Below are positions 1 to 9,800 of a stretch of 64,000 nt of DNA, piece after piece. Origin of the DNA: Incurvaria masculella (taxonomy: Eukaryota > Arthropoda > Insecta > Lepidoptera > Incurvariidae); the NCBI GenBank assembly GCA_946894095.1, contig OX335653.1:9119001-9183000 (forward strand), in the 5' to 3' direction. How positions within the stretch are numbered: the stretch's first letter is position 1; each line of letters starts with the position of its first letter. The translations under genes were made by a program, and so were the position numbers. Below the pieces are notes generated by a model. It was not told the origin of the DNA. It searched no databases and worked only from the letters and a program-made list of their open reading frames with translations.

Positions 1-511
1 TCTTATGTTGAGACAGACCATAGAAACTGGACTAAAAATTTACCTAAGATTCAGGCAGCTTTAAATAGCCATGTCAGCTTAGCCCACGGGTTTTCACCCA
101 ATTTTGTAATGACAGGTAGAGAACTCATCTTCGAGATGGTCGATTCCATAAATTTGCAGATTTCACTAAATTAGAGGAGTTAATTATCGATGGTCGCGAC
201 GAATGGACCACTAGCTTAAAATCATTGGCAAGCGTTTTCATCAAATCCAAGCGAACCTGACTCAAGCATATCAAGCTAATGCCAAACGCTACAACCTTCG
301 TCGTTCAGTGATACATTTCAATGTAGGTGACATAGTCTGGCGTCGATCCCATGTTCAATCGGACGCCGCTAAATTCTTTTCAAATAAATTAGCCCCTCGT
401 TTTATTAAATCTGTGGTCCTTGAGAAAAAATCTGAAAATACATACATTTTGGGCAACATGGATGGTTCCAAGGCAGGCCTAATACATGTGAGTGATATTA
501 TTAAATACTAA
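1..511 (+). pseudogene. Partial pol: integrase C-terminal region, frameshifted
   Basis: This matches 9906-10415 of the first full pol, so the window opens inside the integrase C-terminal half of a further unit. Two differences break the frame: a 2-base gain near 133-136 and a 1-base loss in a T run near 236. After them the original frame is resumed one base off, and the tail reads open to the TAA at 509-511. A further 1-base loss lies in an A run near 573, after the stop. All other units are intact here. The homopolymer nature of two of the three indels suggests unpolished sequence at a contig edge as an alternative to true decay. Confidence 0.85.
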
Positions 512-763
512 AAAAAAATTAATTAAAACTTTTGTTGAACTGGTTTGCATTTCTTTGATATATTTGGTCATAATTTAAACAATAACTTTAAGTAACAATA
601 AGTTACAAAATTTTTAAATGGTTAAATTCTCTATTAAATTGTATCTTGTGTCACACGCCCTAAAAAGGAGCCAGGTGTCAAGGGATACATGGAAGACGGT
701 AATTCTTGGAGAAGTTTTTTTAGTAAAACAAGCTATACTCCAATAGTTAGGTTAGGGTCAGTC

Positions 764-1392
764 GTGCGCGGTTGTTTTTTTGGGATATTTTTCGAACGCA
801 CGTTAATATCTAAAGCCTTATTGAAAAAATATCCCGTGAACGGTATTGGCAAGGGAATTCACGTTAATAAATAAAAAGCCATATCCTTGCTCACGGACGG
901 TTACGTGGGAATCCGTGTTATAAATCTAAGCCTTATCCCGCATCTAGGTGTTCAGTCACAAATCATGCCGACACAGTACTTAGGTTAGATTCGTTTTGGT
1001 ATGTTTATTTAAGTTTTAGTATATGTCTTGTTCTTGGAAAATGTTGTCTTTGAAAAAAATATATATATTTTGTCTTTTAAAAAATGTGCTTGTGTCACAA
1101 TGTACTATTGGGTACACGTGTGTCCTGGGCGATATGGAACGCGGTCGAGTTAACGTTCTTTGTTATAAATTGAAGCCTTATCGACTCACCGGTGCGCGGT
1201 TTTTTATGGTATTTTTGAAACGCACGTTAAACGCCCAAGCCTTATTCAAAATATCCCGCAGGACGGTTTGTTGAGAATCCTGCGTAGCAAAAATAAAGCC
1301 TTATCTCTCAAACTTATGTGTACGGTCACTCTTGTGTCGTCACAGCTGGAGGCGGTTGTAGAACCTCCATATAAATATAAGCCTTATCTACA
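764..1392 (+). other. Array of seven H-type pseudoknot-like RNA modules in LTR A
   Basis: Each module reads S1 - CGGT - S2 - A(A) - S1' - A/T-rich linker - AAGCCTTAT - S2'. S1/S1' pairs: GTGCG 764/797; CGTGAA 835/858; CACGGA 892/912; GAACG 1137/1154; GTGCG 1192/1221; CGCAGGA 1257/1278; TGGAGG 1347/1364. S2/S2' pairs: GGGATATTTTT 782/825; GCAAGG 849/885; GTGGGA 905/936 (one G-T); GAGT 1147/1184 (weak); GGTATTTTTGAA 1208/1245 (one mismatch or wobble); TTGAGA 1271/1306; TGTAGA 1357/1387. S2 lies inside the S1 loop and pairs outside it, so the helices cross as in an H-type pseudoknot. Stem sequences vary while pairing is kept. AAGCCTTAT is AAGCCATAT in module 2. A degenerate eighth copy (ACGGT 696, TTGGAG 706 with CTCCAA 738) precedes the array. 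Function unknown; not matched to a known ribozyme. Confidence 0.75.
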
Positions 1393-2646
1393 CTCCACAT
1401 TGTTCGAATCCGTTAAAATCAGTTCGACAAATTCTTAGTTAGGTTAGGGTCTTTCACAGACGTCCGCGAAGCAAACCAGCCTCGCGTTCGTCGGGTTTTT
1501 TTCTTCTCTCTCTTTCTTTTACCTCCACCTCACTTAACCTCACCCCACCTAGTATGATAGATAATTTAAAAGAAAGGATACGACAGGATAAGTGAATGAT
1601 GATGTAAGCAAGTGGTTCCTACCCTTTTCCTCATATCTGTCCTCTGTCACTAGCAAGTGGTCTCAACCGAGTCACTTACGTAGACAAGGCATACAGCGCA
1701 TTCACCGCGCTTTATTTTATGTTAGTTCTTTTGGTTATTCTCTATTATTTTTTTTTCTTTTCTTTTTTTCTTTTAACAGCTATAGTGTACTGTAACGGGC
1801 AATACGTCGCGTCAGACACGTTCAGCTGAAAACACATAATGGTGTATTTCGTGATAGATGCCGCCTCCCATGAGGGGGGCAAAATTCTATAGAATCTCTA
1901 GGTGCAGGCCATACCCCATTTAACGCTTCTCGACAGGCGGTGCACGAGGCACCTACCTAGGGCCAAGATGAGACACGAGACAGTTCGCGTGTCTTGATCT
2001 GAAGGGGTTTTATGAGTTCTCACTCTGAGGCTCACCAATTACAACCAGTTTTTTTTATGTTAAGTCGGCATAATAAGACTGGTTGGGTTGCATTATTTAG
2101 TTTTAAGTTCCAAACAACCATACCCTCCCAACACATGTTCTCTGTACATACCTGTATATAAAAATACTTATAAGTCGTATTTAGATAAAATTTACTCTAG
2201 GTAAGAACAAGGATATGACATTTATAAAGCGTCCCTTATAAAAAGGCACTTATTATTTTGGATTTTGAGCGTCTACGGGTTAAATGTTATGACGTTTCCC
2301 ATAGGATTCTATTCGGTTAATGTAAACCATTTTGAAGACTGCTGAGTCTTATTTGCCAAATCATTTCATGTGTCTCAAAACGCGTTCGTGAGTGTTGGTA
2401 AAACTTTCGTATTAATTGTACAATTGTAAATATTGCTAATTTTAGTTTAAACTTAAATTAATTTATAGGCGCACAATAGCGACCAATAAGAGTAGGAACT
2501 CTAAATAAATATGGCATAGTGAGCCACTGAACATATAAACTCTCGGAAAGACAAAATTAAACACGGATTTTGAGAAAATTCTAATTGTATTAAGATATAA
2601 ACATGCTAATTATATAAATACAATTAAAATACTTAAGCGTAGGTAC

Positions 2647-2684
<38 letters not shown>
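2647..2684 (+). repeat. (TTAG)n microsatellite in the LTR
   Basis: About nine and a half perfect TTAG units. The same tract recurs with unchanged length at 12552, 22457 and 32362, which is notable because microsatellites normally vary in length between old copies. Confidence 0.95.
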
Positions 2685-3319
2685 CGCGTTCAGAGTGACA
2701 CATCTTAAGTAGGATGTCGCTAGACACAATTATAGTATTTAGAAAGTATACGGAATGTTAGAAATATAATGTCCGGAACACACAGTGGTTCCTACTATCG
2801 CTTTAATAATGCTGGTGGACACAACTTCGCTTAATAATGTTTTCTCATACTTGTCTTATACTTTTTATTAATAATGAAAGTCAACTTAAAGGATATAAGT
2901 CATTGGGCTGTGGCTTCCATAGGATTGTAAATATGTGTTAGCTTGTACATGTGTGTAAATATTTTACTGATTGATAAAAATGTTACTTATATGTTAATGT
3001 CATAACACTGTGTTCGATATTAATTCTATTTCTGTTGTCATTTAGATGTTTTAGCATTCCATTGGGCTTGGCTTATAGTATTGTAAACCTGTTGAATGTC
3101 TAGAAATTTAAAACAGTTTTGCCAATCGATATCACATTGATGTAAAGATTATCATTAGTAACATTTTGGTTAGCTTCAGTATTAATTATTACTTTTGCAC
3201 TGTCAATTATAGTTCAGCAATTAATGTTATAGTCACTGTGACATTCTGGTCACTTTGTTAAATGTCTAGGGTACTTAAATTCTTTTTTTTTTTGCTTGTT
3301 TTTTTTTGTTTTTTAAGTA

Positions 3320-4190
3320 ACCGGGTATTGTAGCGTCCGCCGCGCCGCCTTATGACGTAACGATACCAGGGGCGAGATTATCTTTTTGCATTGAGTGCGA
3401 GACAAGGACGCAACGGCATCGCTCCCAGCAAGGTGCGAGCGAGATGCTGCACCGGATCTCGGCACTGGTGCACAAACAGCGCCGTTTGAGTTAAATTCGT
3501 TAGACACAAGACAAGGACGCAACAGCAGCGCTCCCAGCAAGGTGCAAGCGAGATGCTGCACCGGATCTCGCCACTGGGGCCTTAGCGACGCCGATTGGGA
3601 ATGTCGAAACACGCGGCAATCCTCCGCCGCGCCGCCCGCGGGACACGGGCAGAAGCGGGCAGCACCTTGAGACGCACGGTCGCGCCACGTGCTCCGACGA
3701 GTGCGGGTCCCGAGGCCGCGGAGTCAGGCGACATGAACAAAATGTGAAAACTTTCGCTCCCAAAAGTTGGTTGAGCTGTCCGCGTACCACCCTTCGCGAA
3801 TATCGGTGCGCCCGCCGTGCCGCCGTGTTCCGTATCCGTGTGAGCAGCCGGGCGTGATCTACTTCGAGGCCACACCCACGCCTTCCGATGTCTTCAGCCC
3901 GTGGACCAGCAGCCACAGCCTCCGCCGTGCCCTGTCACAGTCGCCGGTCCGACATCTTCAACACGTAGACCCACCACCACAGCGTCGCCGTACGCCCGCT
4001 GGATCCCCGCACGGTACCTATACTCTAACGCCAGCCCCCCCTGTAGAAATCTACGATGAAACCGCAAAGAGCGTCTATCAGGACCACCCATTGAAGCAGA
4101 ACACCGCCCATTCGACTACGCACGACCTCGGACCCACCCCGAGCTCCCGGCATGGAACCCCGGCCATTTGGATATTAGGTTAGGCTAAGG
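3320..4190 (+). other. GC-rich block of the LTR with a 70-bp direct repeat
   Basis: The composition changes sharply from AT-rich to GC- and CpG-rich. Two near-identical segments of about 70 bp (about 3399-3468 and 3508-3577, period 109 bp, about five differences) lie at its left end. Long ORFs are open on both strands here, the longest being 3767-4183 (+, 138 codons, Pro/Ser/Arg/His-rich) and 3500-3916 (-, 138 codons). Overlapping opposite ORFs are expected in GC-rich DNA with few stop codons, so I do not call a gene. It may be a regulatory island. Copies lie at 13225-14095 and 23130-24000, and a cut copy at 33035-33533. Confidence 0.6.
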
Positions 4191-4715
4191 CCGTGTTAGA
4201 ACACCGCCTTGATTGTTAATTATTTATAGTCTTCTTTGTGCTTCTAAATATAGGCTATTTTAGGTAGATGGTTAGATCGCCACAGCCCAATTTTCTTAAT
4301 TTGTAGGTGTCTTAAATAGGACAATGCCAGGGTGTATTTTTGATTGTCTGTTTGTGTTTTGTGCCTCAAATGGTCTATAATTTATTACATCTTTTCTTGT
4401 ACCTACTGTAGTCTGTTAATTCGCTATTCATCGATTCCCTACAAATTCACCCATTCCCAACCTGTGAACAGCCTCCCCCACACGCTGCAGAGCTGCCACC
4501 AAGTACATTCATGAGATCCCTCCTCTACACATCACACTTTATACACCGGCGTAACCACCTGGATATCTTGTAGCCTAATTAAATTACAACGAACCACCGG
4601 AAGATCCCTGGGCCCTTGAAACCCTATGTATGTCTGTCGGTCTGTCCGTGGCAACCACTCCTACTTACTCATTTCTTCTAATGCATCACACCCTTTAAAT
4701 TAACAAGGCTACAAT

Positions 4716-4730
4716 TGGCACCCGAACTGG
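4716..4730 (+). promoter_or_regulatory. Primer binding site, tRNA-Lys-like
   Basis: TGGCACCCGAACTGG begins two bases after the LTR end and starts with TGG, as needed to pair with a tRNA CCA end. It differs at two of 15 positions from the lysine-tRNA(UUU) primer site that I know from retroviruses. This anchors the LTR/internal boundary. The exact insect tRNA was not checked. Confidence 0.75.
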
Positions 4731-5502
4731 TTTATTTTAATTTCCTATTTGTATATATTAATTAAATTTATTTTATTATGGTACGCCTCACTTGTTTTAT
4801 ACACTACAAATTAACTCTCCATTTCAGCCCTGACGGTAAGCAAATAGCGAATTAACAAAACTGAATATTAAATGTGTCAATAACGAGTTGTGTCCACCAA
4901 CGTAATAGGTATATAGGTACTTACGCACGTTATTTCATTTTAGAATATCGAGTCTTGCAATAGCGCACGAAAGCGGTAACTCTCGCTCTTATAGGTGTGC
5001 ACTGTTTCCTTAGGTTTTTAGGTCATCATATGTTGGAAGCCGAGAGCAGAGCATATTCTTTGTCCTTCCCTCATTTCTTATAAATATAGCTTATAGCACG
5101 TTGCGCGTGGAGAGCACGCGAGCACGTGAGTACGCGACCAGCCAGTCCCTCGATCCGGAACTTCTTGGGTTAGTATGAAACAACGAAATATAAAAAACTG
5201 AAATGTGCTGTTTTATTTAAGTGTATAATTTTATGTGTTCTTGATGCTCATGTATTGTGTGTGTAAATAACGTGTGTAAATTTTTTTTTCTTCTCGCTTT
5301 AATCTCTTGCGTTGACCACGTAGGTTATATTTGAAAGTCAGGTTAACTACGTGTCTATTGTTAATCACTCATTAAAACAAACCTTAATCTGTAGTTATCA
5401 GGCTTTCGTCTCGTTCGATCTAGTCGCGTCTCGAGTTAACGGAAATTTACGTAAATTTTTTTTTTAACTCATTTTTAAGTAATTTATTATAGGTACCACA
5501 AA
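4731..5502 (+). other. 5' leader between primer site and gag
   Basis: No ORF of note. It contains a TATA-like TATAAATAT at about 5090 and, at the 3' end, a pyrimidine run followed by TTATAG at 5487-5492, which resembles a splice acceptor 10 bases before the gag ATG. Neither has a proven role. Confidence 0.5.
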
Positions 5503-6846
5503 ATGGAAAGCCAGGACCATTCTGTGTTCATTGACATGCCAGAGGACCAATTAATGATGTATGACAATCAATCCATAAATTCACAGTCGGAGGTTAATGT
5601 TGTAACACGTAGTGGTGGTGATTATGGACCCAGTTTTTTTTCCTTGGATAACGAATCCAACCAGTCATCTTCAAGTACCGTGGTAAAACCAGAAGGTCTC
5701 CACGAAAATTGTGTGTTCAATAAACATTACTACAACTTATCGTCCTGGAATCTAAAATATAGTGGTGAAACAGATGTACGTGAATTCATTGCCCGTGTCG
5801 AAGAGCTTACTTATGCGCGGAAATCTAACTATGACATCGTACTGAGATGTTTCATTGATTTGTTGTCGGGCACTGCTTTGAAATGGTTCCGTACCGTGAG
5901 GGATGGAGTTACGAATTGGGACCAGCTTAAGAAAGCCTTGTTAGAGGAGTACGATAATATCGACTACGTTTTCGACACGGAATCCCGTATTCGCTCGTTA
6001 AAACAAAAACCTAACCAGAAGTTGTCAGATTTTGTAACAGATGTGAATGATTTGGCAAATAAAATCAAGGGTCAAATTTCCGATATCATGCTTTTCGAAA
6101 TAATAAAACGAAATATGTTACCTAAGTACAATCAATGTCTGATTTACGGTACGATTAAAAATACTTGCGACCTTCTGGCGTATGGTAAGAAAATTGAACG
6201 TTTTAATAATGAGGCCCCCTTCAGTAATATCAAATCAGAGGTGTCCAAAGTTAACAGTTATATTCCTAAAGCCGAGACAGTGTCGACTTCAAACACAAAC
6301 GCTTGTCTCAAATGTAAAAATACGGGCCATTCTTTTAAAAACTGCCCGAATATTTTAATACCTATCTGCTTTGACTGCGGCAAGCTAAATGTCACGTCCA
6401 AAAATTGTCCCACATGTGCCGCGAAAGATAATCAAAATTCGAGGTCTACGCCTCAGCCCCACTCTCGGTTCACATCTCGTGCTGAAGTGTCACACCCACG
6501 CAGCGGACAACAATACCCGCCGTGGTTTAACAATAATGCAGGCCAATTTAGTGTTAGGCAACAGAATCCTCCAACTTATATTAACAACGCCAACAATAAT
6601 AATTTTAATGGCGGTCAACATCCTCGTTTTAGGCCAGTCTATTCAGGCCAATACAATAACTCTTACCGTCCTAGGGGTCAACAATACCGACCTTATTATC
6701 CGAACGCGAGTCACCCCCCGGCGACTCACTTTCACTCATCGAACTACGCCGATAGCGCACGCGAGCTGCCGCATAACAATATTCGAGCGATCGAGGCCCC
6801 CCCATCCCCCCCTAAATCTTCCGCTTCTCATACAAAAAACGGGTAA
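5503..6846 (+). CDS. gag: Gag polyprotein, unit 1
   Basis: A 447-aa structural protein that would form the retroelement particle and bind its RNA. The N-terminal about 80 residues are Ser/Asn-rich and acidic. Residues about 82-210 match the Retrotrans_gag fold (WNLKYSG start, ALKWF core, a LxDFV motif). A CCHC zinc knuckle C-x2-C-x4-H-x4-C lies at 268-281. A second knuckle-like C-x2-C-x4-V-x4-C at 289-302 has Val where His should be. The C-terminus is Asn/Gln/Pro/Arg-rich and probably basic. The start is the first ATG of the frame, in a good context (CACAAAATGG). The frame ends TAA two codons after the slippery site. This unit carries Lys from AAA at 6814-6816, where units 2 and 3 carry Gln. 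Confidence 0.93.
   Translation: MESQDHSVFIDMPEDQLMMYDNQSINSQSEVNVVTRSGGDYGPSFFSLDNESNQSSSSTVVKPEGLHENCVFNKHYYNLSSWNLKYSGETDVREFIARVEELTYARKSNYDIVLRCFIDLLSGTALKWFRTVRDGVTNWDQLKKALLEEYDNIDYVFDTESRIRSLKQKPNQKLSDFVTDVNDLANKIKGQISDIMLFEIIKRNMLPKYNQCLIYGTIKNTCDLLAYGKKIERFNNEAPFSNIKSEVSKVNSYIPKAETVSTSNTNACLKCKNTGHSFKNCPNILIPICFDCGKLNVTSKNCPTCAAKDNQNSRSTPQPHSRFTSRAEVSHPRSGQQYPPWFNNNAGQFSVRQQNPPTYINNANNNNFNGGQHPRFRPVYSGQYNNSYRPRGQQYRPYYPNASHPPATHFHSSNYADSARELPHNNIRAIEAPPSPPKSSASHTKNG
6834..6840 (+). promoter_or_regulatory. -1 ribosomal frameshift slippery site A_AAA_AAC, unit 1
   Basis: In the gag frame the codons are ACA AAA AAC GGG TAA. A, AAA and AAC form the classical X_XXY_YYZ heptamer, the same one used at the MMTV gag-pro junction. 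A one-base back-slip enters the pol frame, which is then open to 10415. Pol has no ATG of its own near its 5' end, which supports frameshift expression. I saw no convincing stimulatory stem or pseudoknot immediately downstream. Confidence 0.75.
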
Positions 6847-9800
6847 ACGCACCGGCGACTTATACCTCCTCGGAAGAATGGCATGACTGGTTAAAATTTG
6901 TTCATGACTTTCCGAAAGTTAGCCCGGTGCTATCAAACCAACATGGCGATAGGAGGCCTTACGTTCATTTCAAGTTAAATAATAAGGATTTTACAGCTCT
7001 ATTAGATAGTGGAGCCGAGATAAATGTGTTTGGTAATAATTCACATCTTGAAATACTGAATATGGGATATACTTTAGACGAGTCCAAAATTTGTTCCGCC
7101 TCTACGGCAGACGGGACTAAACAATTTAGTCCAGGCTCAATCCATTGCAATATCGTGGTCGACGGCATTGAAATTCCACTTACTTTTGAAGTTATTCCAG
7201 AAATTAAATCTGATTGCATTTTAGGCACAGAATTTTGGGAAAAGTCCGGTCTATCAAAAAAAATTTCCGGCTATATAAATAAAAAAATCACTTTCTCCAT
7301 TCCGTCAGAATTTCAGATTTCTTCATTAAACATTGATGGGGCCATTAAAAAAATTAAAGATATTATTTCCAGCTTAGATATCATTAAAAGTAAAATTTCT
7401 AGCTTTAACAGCCCCCGTTCGAGCAAACATTATAAGTTGTTGGATGAATCACTTACTAAGTTATTGTTAGCTTTGGACGACATTCCGTCTAATAATAACC
7501 CGGACATTAAGTCGGCCCGCAAAATAGCCGTCGCTTCTGTGCAAGAGTCAATAGATGTCTTAGAACGCAAAGCGTATCGGCCGAATTCTCCCCCGCCCAC
7601 CCTCCCTACGTACGTGCCGCTCGCGTCGGTCGGTGAAACCAAGCCTTCTTCCGGAGCGCTCAATGCCACACATCGCGCTCAGAGCGCACAGCCCCCGCAT
7701 TCTGTTTCTAACGCGCAACAGCTGCATTCTATTTCTAACTCGAGTAATTGTAAACTTTCTCCAGATGAACAATTAATATTAAATAAAACGATAGAAAAGT
7801 TTGAGTCCATATCTTTTGAAAAATGTGGCCTAGGTCGAACGCATCTTCTTGAATATGAAATTGATACGGAAGGTCCTCCAATCAAACAAAGGTTCTATCG
7901 CATGTCACCCTACAAACAAAAGTTAGTGGACCAATTAATAGATGAAATGATAGACTTGGATGTTCTGGAACCATCATCGTCACCCTGGGCCAGTCCTGTG
8001 TTAGTAGTACCCAAGAAGGACAACTCCTTCCGCCTTTGCATGGACTCTCGTAAACTAAACGCTGTTACAAAAAAATGTAGTTATCCTCTCCCTCGCATAG
8101 ATAACATTCTTGATAATTTAAAGGACGCAAAATATATTTCTTCCATTGACTTATCTAAGGCATTTCTTCAGCTCCCTCTGGCAGAATCGGCTAAGGAAAA
8201 GACAGCGATTATCTCACAGGGCCGAGGCTTATTACAATTTAAGGTGGTCCCTTTTGGGCTATCTAACGCACCCCAGAATTTACAACGCCTGGTCGATGCG
8301 TTACTACCAGGTGCAGAATTCGATGACCATGTGTTTGGTTATCTAGACGATCTGATAATAATTTCCAACAATTTTGCAGACCATATTTCCTACCTTGACA
8401 AAGTTTACGAACGTTTACATTTCGCTAACCTAACAGTTAACCTAAAGAAGTGTGAATTTCTAAAATCTGAGCTGAAATATCTTGGTTACATTATAAACGA
8501 GCTCGGCTTAAAGACTGACCCAGCCAAAGTGGAGGCAGTGAAAAACTTTCCAACACCCAAATGTGTCAAAGATGTACGCAGTTTCTTAGGGCTAGCTTCC
8601 TATTACCGCCGTTTCATCAAAGATTTCTCTACTATTGCGGCGCCCCTGTCCAAACTCACAAGTTCCATCTCTGAAAAATATTCAAAATTTAATTGGACAC
8701 CTGAGGCAGAGGCAGCCTTCGTAAAATTAAAATCCGCCCTCACTTCAGCCCCAGTTTTATGTGTTCCTAATTTTGAAGCCCCCTTTTTCCTCCACTGTGA
8801 TGCAAGTTTAGTGGGAATTGGTTCAGCAGTTGTACAAAAGGACGCAAATTTTCAGGAACACCCCGTAGCTTACTATTCGAGAACGCTAACAAAACAAGAG
8901 CAAGGTTTTTCTACCACCGAAAGGGAATTACTTAGTATTGTGGAAGCTACCACACATTTTAGACATTACCTAGAAGGAACTCATTTCACGATTGTGACTG
9001 ACCATGAAAGCTTGAAATGGTTATATAAACTCGAGAACCCCACGGGCAGGCTCGCCCGTTGGTCTACTAGGCTCTCGCAATTCTCCTTTGATATCGTCCA
9101 CAAGAAAGGCAAACTCCATGTTGTCCCGGACGCGTTGTCACGTATTAAGATCGAAAGTGTAAACTCATCCAACCCAAACGTTCCTATAACTGATGAGTGG
9201 TTTTTGAAAATAAAAAATAGTATACAAAAATCACCCGCTAGTTACCCGAACTTTAGGTTGGAAGACGATAAGCTCTTTCGTTTTTGCAAACCTAAATTCA
9301 ATCTTTTAAATTCATTTTCATGGAAAGAAGTTATTCCCGCTGACCATATTAAACAGCTAGTAACTGCTACTCACGAGAGCCCTCTATCGGCACACCTTGG
9401 CCCATTTAAATGTTTTAAAAAGTTACAACTGAATTATTACTGGCCCAACATGTTCCCTTCAATCAAATCAATCTTAAGTTCGTGTGAAGTTTGTTTGGCA
9501 TTTAAAGCTAATAATCAGCTACCCCATGGTAAAATGTTATTTCAGAAGAAGGTCTACGCTCCAATGCAAACACTAAGTTGCGATCTCATTGGTCCTCTGC
9601 CGAGGTCTTATTCAGGACACGCATACTTGCTTACGGTAGTTGACATTTTCTCCAAATTTGTATGGTTATGCCCACTTAGAAAAGCCAATAGTAAGTCAAT
9701 AATTAAATTCATTGAAAATGAGATTTTCCTAGTCTATGGCGTGCCATATTGTATGATAAGTGATAATGGCGTGCAGTTCGTCTCTAACGAGTTTCAGGCA

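Larger units (their letters stand above)
647..4713 (+). repeat. Long terminal repeat A (about 4.1 kb)
   Basis: The 3' end is placed at the CA at 4712-4713, two bases before a primer binding site at 4716. The 5' end is uncertain: TGTGTCACAC at 647 gives TG...CA ends, while TGTCAAGG at 676 follows a purine-rich stretch (662-670) that could be the polypurine tract. Contents in order: pseudoknot-like module array (764-1392), a pyrimidine-rich stretch (1500-1790), a possible TATA box TATATAAAA (2155-2163), an AATAAA (about 2506), a TTAG microsatellite (2647-2684), an AT-rich stretch, then a GC-rich block (3320-4180). About 4 kb is long for an insect Gypsy LTR, though long LTRs are known from Woot/Osvaldo-type elements. 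Confidence 0.75.

Noticed and set aside
745..757. Telomeric TTAGG repeat in the LTR
   Set aside because: Only two units at each place (for example 748-757 and 1439-1448); too few to be telomeric.
689..1274. ORFs 689-874 and 1023-1274 as small proteins
   Set aside because: They run through the structured-RNA modules and have no recognisable domains; module pairing explains the sequence better.
764..1392. Modules as pistol, twister, hammerhead or HDV-like ribozymes
   Set aside because: The linker recalls pistol (hairpin, then TTAA.., then pseudoknot strand), but the third helix and cleavage-site strand are missing. CGGT and AAGCC do not occur in twister order, hammerhead core motifs are absent, and the modules are too short for an HDV fold.
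2647..2684. CRISPR-like array
   Set aside because: A simple 4-bp microsatellite without spacers, in a eukaryotic genome.
3767..4183. Accessory retroelement gene in the LTR (138 codons)
   Set aside because: Long ORFs exist on both strands in this GC-rich part, with no recognisable domain; kept only as a possibility.
5090..5098. TATAAATAT as the element's promoter
   Set aside because: It lies downstream of the primer binding site; RNA starting here would lack the site needed for reverse transcription.
6389..6886. 165-codon ORF overlapping gag
   Set aside because: An alternative frame of the low-complexity gag C-terminus; it is neither the gag nor the pol frame.
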